Below are positions 19,233 to 28,345 of a stretch of 64,000 nt of DNA, piece by piece; the first letter of the stretch is position 1; each line of letters starts with the position of its first letter. Made by a program: the position numbers and the translations under genes. The DNA is taken from the NCBI GenBank assembly GCA_001970955.1, contig MPUH01000191.1:21986-85985 (forward strand), read 5' to 3'. The notes beneath the pieces were generated by a model, which was not told where the DNA came from, did not search any database, and was given only the letters and a program-made list of their open reading frames with translations. The DNA comes from Stentor coeruleus. Its lineage: Eukaryota; Ciliophora; Heterotrichea; Heterotrichida; Stentoridae.

Positions 19233-20654
19233 TCAAGTAGCAGAATAAGGTTCAAGTCTTTTATTAGGGTCACTAGCTCTTAAAGACTCAAGTTCTTGTA
19301 AGGCTAAGACTAAACTATTTCTCTGAGTACCTCTTTTATAAGTATACCCGACAAAATCCATATCTTTGCGATATTTAGGTGAAGGGTCTGGAGTACTCAC
19401 AAATGGCTCATCTTCTTCAAACTTATCAAAATGCCTAGTATCTGTAGCCCCAGATACAGTTGGCATATAAGGAACAGGCTGACTGTGTATATGCTCCCAG
19501 TCAGTACCTTTAAAAAAAGGATGTGATTTAATCTCATCTGCACTATGAGCCCCAAGTCTATCACTAGGGTCTCTAAGAAGTTTTAATATTAAATCAATAG
19601 CTTCAGGGCTGAGTTCAGGCTCAGGAGGAATTCTCAGAACTTTTTTCCAAGATATGATTTTCTGACATGTAACTGCAGAGTCTTCACTATAAAAAGGTGG
19701 ATATCCAACAAGCATTTCAAACAAAATAACCCCTAAACTCCACCAATCTACTGTTTCATTATACCCTTCTTGAGAAAAAACTTCTGGGGCTATATAATCT
19801 GGTGTACCTACAGTACTATAAGCAAGTTCTCTTGATCTTTTAAATGAAGCTTTATCTGTAGGTTTAAACAATGATTTATCAGAAGACACAGTAACTAATG
19901 AAGGTTGAGGTAAATCTGGATCATCTTGACTTCTTCTAAGTTTTATACTATTAGGGACAATCTCAGCAAATTTACATAAACCGAAATCTGATAGTTTAAC
20001 ATGTCCAGTACGATCTAATAATACATTATCAGGCTTTAAGTCTCTGTGTATATAATTCAGTTTATGTGCAGATTCTATCGCTAAAACGATTTCTGCAGCG
20101 TAAAACCTCGCCTCTGGCTCGGTAAAAATATCTTTTTTCATAAGCAAAGTCATCAAATCTCCTCCAGGTAGATACTCCATACAAAGGTATAAGTAGTCTG
20201 AGTCTTGAAAAGAATATTTAAGTTCAACAATCCAAGGGTTGTTTGCTTTAGCTAAAATGTCTCTTTCAGCTTTGACGTGTTTGACCTGATTTTTGCTTTT
20301 CATTTCTGTTTTTTTGAGTTTTTTCATTGCCACAATTTCGTTTGTTTCTTTAACTCTGCATAGTCTTACCTCGCCATAAGCTCCTTTTCCTATTATTGAT
20401 ATTGGCTCGAAGTCGTTTATTGTCATTTTTTGACGACTTTTACGCATTTGGATTGCTTCTTGATGATGCACTTCTTGTTTGAGAATTTCTTGCTCGATTG
20501 TTGATAGATTCATATCGCTTATTAGTTTGTTTAGATCGTCCCAGTCTGATTTTTTTTTATCTTCTTCTTCTTTGATTCGAGCATATTTGTGCTCGATGTA
20601 AGCTTTTGCTGATTCTACCCTTTCCCAGCAAGCTTCGGAAATAGTCTTTTCCAT
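19233..20654 (-). CDS. NDR/LATS-family AGC protein kinase
   Basis: 473 residues from ATG 20654. The N-terminal regulatory helix region (about 1-75, with Arg/Lys-rich helices typical of Mob1 binding) precedes the kinase domain. Seen there: Gly loop GKGAYGEV, VAIK-type Lys in VAMKK, HRDLKPDN, DFGLCKF, a long insert between DFG and the activation site (AYSTVGTPDYIAPE), as in NDR/LATS, and DWWSLGVI. The C-terminal hydrophobic motif is FVGYTYKR. NDR kinases act with Mob1 in morphogenesis and cell division; Mob1 is needed for regeneration and polarity in Stentor, so this is a candidate partner. Stop is TGA. It lies 30 nt downstream of eL42 and 29 nt upstream of the RING gene. Confidence 0.93.
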   Translation of the reverse strand: MEKTISEACWERVESAKAYIEHKYARIKEEEDKKKSDWDDLNKLISDMNLSTIEQEILKQEVHHQEAIQMRKSRQKMTINDFEPISIIGKGAYGEVRLCRVKETNEIVAMKKLKKTEMKSKNQVKHVKAERDILAKANNPWIVELKYSFQDSDYLYLCMEYLPGGDLMTLLMKKDIFTEPEARFYAAEIVLAIESAHKLNYIHRDLKPDNVLLDRTGHVKLSDFGLCKFAEIVPNSIKLRRSQDDPDLPQPSLVTVSSDKSLFKPTDKASFKRSRELAYSTVGTPDYIAPEVFSQEGYNETVDWWSLGVILFEMLVGYPPFYSEDSAVTCQKIISWKKVLRIPPEPELSPEAIDLILKLLRDPSDRLGAHSADEIKSHPFFKGTDWEHIHSQPVPYMPTVSGATDTRHFDKFEEDEPFVSTPDPSPKYRKDMDFVGYTYKRGTQRNSLVLALQELESLRASDPNKRLEPYSAT

Positions 20655-20684
20655 TGACAATTATATCCTATCTATGAAGATTAT

Positions 20685-20975
20685 TTACTTCTTTTTCTTA
20701 TCTTCGATAATGAAAGTTTTGCATCGGCCAATGACTCTGAGTCTTTTTAGTTTTGATTTTGTGCACTCAAGACGTAAGACAACTTTTTTGGTAGTTTTTG
20801 CTTTTTTGTGGAAGATAGGTTTAGTTTGACCACCATAACCACTTTGTTTACGATCATAACGCCTTTTACCTTGAGCTGCAAGAGATTCTTTACCTTTCTT
20901 ATACTGAGTCACCTTATGAACAGTGTGAGTCTTTAGCTTTGGACAGTAAGTCCTAATGGTCTTTGGAACTTTAAT
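20685..20975 (-). CDS. RPL36A: 60S ribosomal protein eL42 (RPL36A/RPL44), no ATG visible
   Basis: The conserved core is unmistakable ([50 protein letters not shown]). In-frame homology extends upstream to [12 protein letters not shown], matching the family N-terminus VPKTRRTYC. Where Met is expected the codon is ATT (20973-20975), and an in-frame TAA follows at 20988-20990; no ATG occurs on this strand for over 150 nt upstream. Either a base error, an unusual start or a cryptic intron is involved. Two of the usual zinc-site cysteines are replaced by Leu (CPKL, CTKSKL), and the C-terminal GQ..QF tail is missing. It could be a divergent or dying copy. Confidence 0.8.
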   Translation of the reverse strand: MKVPKTIRTYCPKLKTHTVHKVTQYKKGKESLAAQGKRRYDRKQSGYGGQTKPIFHKKAKTTKKVVLRLECTKSKLKRLRVIGRCKTFIIEDKKKK

Positions 20976-20990
20976 TAAAGGATATATTTA

Positions 20991-21906
20991 TGTGGTATTG
21001 ATTTTGGAGACTTTTTGGAAGGATTTGGTTTTTGATGTGAATGCTGGAATAAGGCTGGTTTTTTAAGTTGGGAGATTTTTGAGGAATTTAAGATTATGAT
21101 GATTAGATGAGATGATAAATTTTGTTATTTATAGGTGTTTGCTTTTTAATTAGGTGATAATTTTTGGTGCTTTTTTTTTTTTTGGCAAATAAAGTTGGAT
21201 TTTTACTTGTTTGTAGGATTTAATGATTTTAGGGAGGCTAATATTGTATGTTTTTATATATGGAACTCAAAAAAATGACGTAAAGTGATAGTTTTTATTT
21301 ACTAAAATTTTTATTAAAAAAGAAGGTGTTATTATATTTATATCATGAAATATATTATAATTTTATCAGTTTCATTACTAAAAAAAAAAATTTCTCGATA
21401 TAACTAGAAAATACTAATTTATATCATGGCAATTTTTTGATTTCCAAACCAGGTATAAATATTTTGTTTATTAAATTTTAGTTTTATAAAATATGCATAT
21501 ATTCCTTTATCCAATCACTTTAATTACTTCATTGTTTCAATCAAAACTATTTTTGTAATCCTAACAAAAAATTTCGTTACTCTAAACATGAAATTTCCAC
21601 TTAAATTATCTACCAAAACCAAATAATTACAAAGTTCACAATTATATAACCTTATACCTCCTTCTAATATAGCAATATGATTTCTTCTATCTTAAAAAAA
21701 CCCACCTAAATTTATCATGCTAATTTTTCCATCATCACATATTCATCTTCTCATAATCTCTGCCAAAAACCCCTTATCAAATCCCAAACTATAAAAAAAA
21801 TCCTCATTTCCTCATACAAAAGTTCAAAAAAAGTAAAATTTCCTTATATCCCACCAATACAAAAAAATATGCAAAAAAATCATCCAGTTTTACTTATATT
21901 ATATAA
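20991..21906. other. Intergenic, divergent pair
   Basis: No gene seen. G-rich to about 21270, AT-rich middle, then C-rich from about 21480 up to 21900. A run of T occurs near 21171-21182. Confidence 0.6.
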
Positions 21907-22068
21907 ATGGGGAATAGTAAATCTAAGCCTAATAACCAGCCTCCTCCAACAGGTGGGACAACATCAATAAAAAAGAACCCAGATGAGGAAGAGAAAAAGA
22001 AAGAAATCCAGTCAAAACTCAAACAGGTTTCCCAAGGCAACAGATTTATCACCAATGAGCAACTTTAG
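21907..22068 (+). CDS. 53-residue predicted N-myristoylated protein
   Basis: An ORF of 54 codons preceded by ATTATATAA, the start context common here. It begins MGNSKSKPNNQPPPTGG: Gly2, Ser/Thr-type residues at 4-6 and basic residues at 5 and 7 match the N-myristoylation consensus. A charged helix follows (NPDEEEKKKEIQSKLKQ), then QGNRFITNEQL and TAG. Its C-rich 5' flank and the G-richer 3' flank agree with the gene-flank composition rule of the window. Codons look like those of neighbours. Function unknown; membrane anchoring is inferred. Confidence 0.6.
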   Translation: MGNSKSKPNNQPPPTGGTTSIKKNPDEEEKKKEIQSKLKQVSQGNRFITNEQL

Positions 22069-22763
22069 CTTAATCCTTAAGGTTAACTAGTATGCTTAAT
22101 TAATAAATAAATGCTCTAAAAGTTTTAGTAGACAAGATTTTCTAGTAGCAACTATAGTCAAATATTTTATCGAAACAAAACTTTTGAATTTGTCATATAA
22201 AACTGAAAGTATAAGCTTTTTATTAAGTAGGGGTATTAATTTTGATAGGTTTTAAAGGCAAATTAGTTGTATTTTATTAGGATTTTGATTAGAACAGATG
22301 AAAGGCAAAATTTAAGGAAAGGCTAAAAGATTTGATTGAGGCAAAGAATGATTGGCTTTTCATGAGAGAATATTATGAGTATTTGTAAATGATTATAGAG
22401 TTTTTATAGGAAAGATTTAGTGTAGGAAGGATGATATGATTATCAGAATTCAAAACTTCTGTATTTTATTGTTGAGATATGGTTTTTTATATAGGATGAA
22501 GTGAAGGGTTTTTGTATTGAAAGAAGACTTATAAAAATTACAGTTATATTTAACTAACCCAACTTGAAGTAATAATATTTACACCAAAACCAATAAAAAC
22601 TTAACACCCTGATTTTAAACACACAATCACCAAGCATCCTACCTCATTTTAAATCATTCTTATATCATCTAAATCCTCCTAAGCATATTTTTTCTCTACT
22701 TCAATTTTAAATCCTGACTTTATCAAAAAAAAATCCCTTAAAAACATCTCCCCCCTCTAATAT
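22069..22763. other. Intergenic with a sharp G-to-C switch
   Basis: No gene seen. By hand count, 22321-22500 has about 41 G and 8 C, while 22561-22740 has about 6 G and 43 C. The switch lies near 22545. Confidence 0.75.
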
Positions 22764-23570
22764 ATGGATCCAATCGACCCTGACAAGGCCCTCGATGTGT
22801 GTTTTTCAGACTCCACCTACCACAAAGTCCCTCATCTAGCAACATTCCCTATCCCAGAGTCTTTAATCGTAGATCAGCCTCCATTACCCAAACCTTTCAC
22901 CTTACCTGATTTCTATATAAAAACAAAAAACCTGTCAAATCATTACATAAAATACGAGCCTTCAAATCATGATCTTAACTATTATAACACCGAAAAACCT
23001 GAAATCCACCTTAGGAATTTCGAAAAATTCATTGGAATATGGGAAAAGTCATCAAATCTTAACAAAGCCATAAGTAAAGATAAAGCTTTATCTTTTTGTA
23101 ATTTTCAAGATAAAACTTCTGTTGAAGAAATCTATGAATATTGGCTTACAAGAAGAAATAAACTTGGTTTTCCTTTGACAAGAGGATTTTGGAAAAGCCA
23201 AGATAGAACTGATGAGAATTTAGGTAAGGTTTTTTGTAAGAGAAAAGGGGGGAAAATGAAACTTAGGAATATTAAAGAACGTGAAGTTGAAGGGAAATTC
23301 AAAATCCAAAGATTTTATTGCAATTTGGAGGAATGCAAGGAAATATTGATTTGGGTACTTAGAAGGGAATTGATTAAATTTTATATTTTGAAGCTTATTG
23401 TTATGGAATTTGATTATAAGAGAAGTGAAAAGTTTCAGATTAAATATAGCCATCCGGACTTTGAACAAATGATTAGAAGTGGATGTGTTGATCAAAGTTT
23501 TAAATATAGAAGCCTTGATACTTACTTGAACCATTATGCGAAAATGCCCCCAGCTTTTAAGATTAATTAA
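22764..23570 (+). CDS. Enhancer of polycomb (EPL1/EPC) homologue
   Basis: 268 residues. The core resembles the EPC-A domain of Epl1/EPC proteins: the IYEYWLTRRNKLGFPLTRGFW segment followed by LGKVFCKRKGGKMKLRN corresponds to the family's YDYWLRKR...PL...F..R..KMKTRK. The protein is much shorter than animal or fungal EPC and lacks their C-terminal regions. Epl1 anchors the catalytic piccolo module of NuA4/Tip60 histone acetyltransferase in the nucleus. The C-terminal part (HPDFEQMIRSGCVDQSF...) is not recognised. The last 73 bases of gene and 3' flank are repeated after N23582. Confidence 0.72.
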   Translation: MDPIDPDKALDVCFSDSTYHKVPHLATFPIPESLIVDQPPLPKPFTLPDFYIKTKNLSNHYIKYEPSNHDLNYYNTEKPEIHLRNFEKFIGIWEKSSNLNKAISKDKALSFCNFQDKTSVEEIYEYWLTRRNKLGFPLTRGFWKSQDRTDENLGKVFCKRKGGKMKLRNIKEREVEGKFKIQRFYCNLEECKEILIWVLRRELIKFYILKLIVMEFDYKRSEKFQIKYSHPDFEQMIRSGCVDQSFKYRSLDTYLNHYAKMPPAFKIN

Positions 23571-23655
23571 TAGTTTTTTATNGAAGCCTTGATACTTACT
23601 TGAACCATTATGCGAAAATGCCCCCAGCTTTTAAGATTAATTAATAGTTTTTTAT
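23509..23655. repeat. 73-base duplication around N23582
   Basis: The end of the EPC-like gene plus its stop (23509-23581) is repeated exactly at 23583-23655 after a single N. Assembly join. Confidence 0.85.
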
Positions 23656-23693
23656 GGTTTGATAAAAATGCTTGTGAATTTTAGATTTATGAG

Positions 23694-23897
23694 GATTATT
23701 AAGGTGTGGATTAAAAAAATCATGATTGATTTTCCTGATTTTTAGTTCAATTATAGATTTTTGCCTTGTTTTAGAAATGTGTTGGGATTTTTGGTGATTA
23801 TTAAGGTGTGGATTAAAAAATCATAATTGATTTTCCTGATTTTTAGTTCGATTATAGATTTTTGCCTTGTTTTAGAAATGTGTTGGGATTTTTGGTT
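23694..23897. repeat. Tandem duplication, period 102
   Basis: The unit starting GATTATTAAGGTGTGGATTA at 23694 recurs at 23796 with very few differences and no N between. It lies in the G-rich 3' flank of the EPC-like gene. Confidence 0.85.
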
Positions 23898-25033
23898 ATT
23901 TTTTAGTTTTTAGATTAAATTGTGAAATTGGTTGAGGGATTATTTGGAACCTTGGGAATAGTTGTTAGAAGAAATTTCATCTGGCTAGTATTTTCGCTTT
24001 TGACTTTCACACTTTTTATGGCCGTATAAAAACCCTGATTCCAGACCCTAAATTTATTAGGTTAGGAGAAAAAAAAGCATTATCTCAAAGAATAAATACT
24101 CAGAATTCTATTATAGAATTTTTTTTTTGACAATAATGATCAAATATAACATAAATCTAAAATATTTCCTCTGTCTTACTTTTAAATCCAAACTTTCACT
24201 ATAAAATTATCTAATCTTAAAATTTTCAATACAATTTTTTTATTTATTTATTCAAACAACTTATTGATGAACACAATTTCAATATTAAAACCTTATCAGA
24301 AATAAAATAAGTTAATTATATTAAACAAAAAATCAAATCTGATATCCATTTACCATTTCTAATATTTTATACGAAAATATATTTATATGAATTTCCATCT
24401 AAGTATATTATCTTTTCTCTATCATACACAAATTCTATAGTAAAAAGTATTCAAAGATCATAAATACTACGATTTTTTAATATAAATCAGCATAATCTTG
24501 CAAGAATCATTTTATTCTAAAATTATACAGAATGATTATCAAAGATAAATCAAAACCTAAAATTTATAATCATGATTATCGTAAATTACAAACTGAGTAG
24601 TACAAATAAAAACATATCTACCCTATCAGTCTAAAAAATCCTTCAAATCTTATCTATCCTATAATTCTCCTTTTTAAAGCCCACACCTAATCCTCATCTA
24701 CAAAATCATCAACCTTTCCATAATAATTCCTCCATCCTCTATCTCAATAATTTCCATCCTTACCTTAGAGACTTATATTATTCTTATCATCCCCGCATAC
24801 ATTTTTTAATTTTCTCGCATGTCTTTGTATTAAAAAATTAATATTCACCACATAGTAACTTTCTGACCAAGCCAATATTTTATATAAATACTATCCAAAA
24901 AACTACAACAAAATTCCAATTTAAACAGTATAAAAGCAAGTCTTTCAATAGAAAAATCGAAAATACTTCAAATTATTTTCTAGAACAATTTGCCAATAAA
25001 ATACATAAATATATTATCACGATTAATTAATAT
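23898..25033. other. Intergenic, convergent pair
   Basis: No gene or RNA seen. G-richer at the left, C-rich from about 24600 to 24800, AT-rich elsewhere. Confidence 0.6.
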
Positions 25034-25774
25034 TTAAGCTGAAAGGGACAAACACTTAACTTTATCTGAAATCATTTGTGCGACTTGACAACACTCATTA
25101 CTACTCAATAAAACTTCTTTTTCTAGCACACCTAACCAATCCTTGCAAAAGTCTTCAAATTTAGCTTTTTGCAAGACGCATAATGCAGCGGAAACCGCTA
25201 TAATAATTGGCGAATTCCTAGATATTTCGTAATCAGTTAAAGCTACACTGATAAACGCTTCGGCACATTTGCTAATCTTGTTGGAATCAAAATCCTCGCA
25301 TGTAAAAGCGAATAAATAATTGAGAAGTTCGTTCGGAGTAGGAAGATCTATTTTCCAATTCAACACATTGAGAATATATAACTCAGTAGTTATTATGGCT
25401 TCTTGGGAAAATCTCTGATCGCATAATGCGTAAATGGCGCAAGGAGGCATTTCCCGCCCTTCTTCATATTTCAAAGCTATGGAGATACAAATAAGACCAA
25501 CTAGCTCTAACAAGGAAAAGTTACTAATAGGCTTCTGACTCAGAAATGAATCAATAAAGTATATTGCTAATTGAACTGTTTTAGATGCTAAGTGTTGGGA
25601 CTCAGAAAGTTCTATAACCCAGTTCATTAGGGTTTCTCTTTGAATAGGGGTTATTTTCCCTTTTTGAGTACTCTCAAGATACTTTGAATTAGCTATTAAT
25701 GAACTGTCTTGACATTTAAGAATCAGATATTCTAAGGTTTCCTTTGTATATAATTTTTTTTTCTGGTTCTCCAT
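25034..25774 (-). CDS. Cyclin
   Basis: 246 residues. An N-terminal cyclin box covers about residues 40-135: RETLMNWVIELSESQHLASK carries the MRxxLxxW-like signature, followed by TVQLAIYFIDSFLSQ, LELVGLICISIALKYEE and a second fold beginning LPTPNELLNYL. The KYEE corresponds to the Lys/Glu pair that contacts the CDK helix. There is no clear destruction box in the short N-terminus, so it resembles mitotic/G1-type cyclins without allowing a class call. It would activate a CDK; the partner is not in the window. Confidence 0.87.
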   Translation of the reverse strand: MENQKKKLYTKETLEYLILKCQDSSLIANSKYLESTQKGKITPIQRETLMNWVIELSESQHLASKTVQLAIYFIDSFLSQKPISNFSLLELVGLICISIALKYEEGREMPPCAIYALCDQRFSQEAIITTELYILNVLNWKIDLPTPNELLNYLFAFTCEDFDSNKISKCAEAFISVALTDYEISRNSPIIIAVSAALCVLQKAKFEDFCKDWLGVLEKEVLLSSNECCQVAQMISDKVKCLSLSA

Positions 25775-27592
25775 TTATATAATACACAAAGAAAAACTTC
25801 CATACTGTATTTCTGGGATTATCTTCAAGAAAACATGGAGGATGATTAATAGTATTTTTTTGTTTTGTAGGGTAGAATTTTTATTTGAAGTGAATGTTTG
25901 TTGCCAGGCAATATTTTACTGTTTAAAATCGTTTTAGTTGTAACTTTCTTGTTTAAAATATTTTGGTTAGTGATTGTTATATGAAATGTATTTGTTATAA
26001 TAAATATTAAATAATTAATCTTAGAAGGTTTCTGATTAAAGGTTCTTTGAATTTTTCTTAATGTTTTGTATTTTGTCTAAGAGTGTTGATTTTCAATAGT
26101 TTGCAATATCATTGTGTATTTGATAGTGATTTAGATTATGCACTAGTGTAAAATAGATGTTATTAGGTATTATTAGGCATTATTGTGATAGACTTTACCT
26201 TAAAGACCTTGTGGAAAATTGTTTTATTTAATTAAGGTTAGTCATCTAATTTTGGTTTAAAACATAAGAAAGTCTTGTCTTTTACTTTTATCATATTATG
26301 ATGAAAAAGCCGAAAGCAGGACTAATGCTTGATTTAACCTTAGGATGCTGTTATTTCGATTAAAATTATAAGGTCGCCATACAAGAATAACTCCATTGTT
26401 TTTGATAAAAATCTTATCAAAATTAGACTAAAATACTAAATTGGGTAGTATTATAAATAGGCTACATAAGTATAGCATTTGTGTAGTAGAAATGCAAAAT
26501 TGATAATCTTGTGATTTTGTATATGCCTTAAGGCTTAGTGTAGGTAGGGACTTATACATTTTAGATGACATTTATTTTATATTTAACCATTTTAACACAT
26601 AAAGCTAAATTTATATATAAGAATTTAAGAAATATAAGCATTCAAATAAGACTTCTTTTTTAGTACCTTTCAAAATATCATTTCTAGTTATATTTAAAAA
26701 ATTACTCTCAACAATCCTTACTCAAAAATTTTAATAGAACTTCTTTTTTAATCTTCATTTTTTCCTTCTTCGTTTTCTTCAAACTTTTTACAATAGTACC
26801 TTAACATTCTAGTATCAGTCCATAATTTTCTTAAAATTTGGAATTTAAAAGGAATTTTTTTCAGTTATATTAAACACAATAAGCATTTTTATAGAAAAAG
26901 CATCAAATCTCTCTTTAAAACATAAATTTATATCTATTCAGCATTAAAAAACTACCCCCTTCCATTTATTTTACACAAAAATTCTTAAACAAAAATTTTT
27001 ATCTTCCTATTAAAACTATCAAAACCCAATTCTCTTCCCTAAAATCAAAATCAAGAATAAGAAAAACCTTATAAAAATTCTAGCAATGTCTATAAAAAAA
27101 ATTATCACATAAAANAATTCTAGCAATGTCTATAAAAAAAATTATCACATAAAATAACCTTACTGAAGAAATAGAGAAAAATATTTTGAACAAACTTAAG
27201 AAGTATTTTTTACTAAAAAATATAATTTGGATGATGTGGATAATTCTCAGGAAAGATTTAAAGAAGGGAAATTTTTGGTGCAAGAAAGGNATAACCTTAC
27301 TGAAGAAATAGAGAAAAATATTTTGAACAAACTTAAGAAGTATTTTTTACTAAAGAATACGATGTGAATGTTGTGGATAATTCTCAGGAAAGATTTAAAG
27401 AAGGGAAATTTTTGGTGCAAGAAAGGATATTGCAGGTGATATTAATACCTTATCGCCTAATAACTATTTGCAGATTATCTTTAAAGCTTAAAGTGAGATT
27501 TTTGCTAGAAAGTCTTTTAAAATATTCAGATTGCTAAGAAATCATTAAATAGAATAAGATTTTTGTATTATAAACCTCTTTTATATCCTTAA
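25775..27592. other. Long gene-poor stretch with two assembly joins
   Basis: 25800-26550 is G-rich 5' flank of the cyclin; 26640-27060 is C-rich. Around N27115 and N27290 sequence is duplicated. An ATG-less open frame at 27337-27537 (EVFFTKEYDVNVVDNSQERF..., ending KYSDC) looks coding-like but has a stop just before it; it may be a gene relic. Nothing else recognised. Confidence 0.45.
27076..27426. repeat. Duplicated contig ends around N27115 and N27290
   Basis: 27076-27114 recurs at 27116-27154, and 27154-27289 at 27291-27426. The second pair differs at several bases (for example AAAAAATATAATTTGG versus AAAGAATACGATGTGA), so the copies may be two haplotypes placed end to end. Confidence 0.8.
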
Positions 27593-28294
27593 TTATTCAT
27601 TTATCATAACGCTTTTACAATCAGGTAGTAATTCGAGGTCATTTTCTATTTCAACTTCCTTGTCATTTTTCAAGAAACTATCAGTAATCCAAAAGACCAG
27701 AGAATTCAAAACAAGAGGAATTATAATCATTACTGCGATTAATTCAAGCTGGGGATGTCCTGAAAATGGAAGTAGCAGAAAACTTCCAAAAAACTGTAGC
27801 GGCTCAACAAATAGGGTCATTATAATCCAAATAATCCCTTTGACAACAAGTATAATCATAAGCCAGATACAAACCTGATAGCTCCAAAGCTTATAATCAT
27901 CATTTTCTCCATAATATCCACTTTTAAATGCAAATGTACGAGAGCTCTCAAGACATCTTTCAACACCATGCAAAAGCAAATAGCAAAAAGCCATACCAAG
28001 CAATGTATCAACAGCATAGTTTAAAAAATACCAAGTGCATTGATCACCAGTCCTAACCGAATGTGAAAGGTATAAGTTCAGTATATGTAAAATTCCAGCA
28101 CTCATTCCCTGTTTAGATGTATCCATAAACCAAACTTTCCAAGTCCTCGGGTTTTTTTCCAAGTACCTTTTAACTAAATATTCCTTACCTACAAGTGAAG
28201 AAAAACTTAAAATACCCAATGTCCCTTGTATAAACCAACCAAAGTCTCCAAAAATCTCACACTCTTGAGACTTAGGCCCTGATAATATCCCCAT
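27593..28294 (-). CDS. STIMATE/TMEM110-like ER membrane protein
   Basis: 233 residues with about five hydrophobic helices. The conserved signatures are RTWKVWFMDTSKQGMSAGILH and then CTWYFLNYAVDTLLGM, which match the DTSKQ and NF.LD..VG motifs of STIMATE. Later segments (IVVKGIIWIIMTLF, IIIPLVLNSLVFWITDSFL) follow the family order. STIMATE in animals sits in the ER and promotes STIM1 activation at ER-plasma membrane contacts; homologues without STIM occur in many protists. An ER membrane role here is family knowledge; calcium-entry function is not shown. Confidence 0.85.
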   Translation of the reverse strand: MGILSGPKSQECEIFGDFGWFIQGTLGILSFSSLVGKEYLVKRYLEKNPRTWKVWFMDTSKQGMSAGILHILNLYLSHSVRTGDQCTWYFLNYAVDTLLGMAFCYLLLHGVERCLESSRTFAFKSGYYGENDDYKLWSYQVCIWLMIILVVKGIIWIIMTLFVEPLQFFGSFLLLPFSGHPQLELIAVMIIIPLVLNSLVFWITDSFLKNDKEVEIENDLELLPDCKSVMINE

Positions 28295-28345
28295 TATATC
28301 CCAAAAAACATTTTTTCTCTCAATAACTTATAATAAATTCTAAAA

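Noticed and set aside
27080-27283. Minus-strand frame spanning N27115
   Set aside because: It is created by the assembly join and the duplicated sequence.
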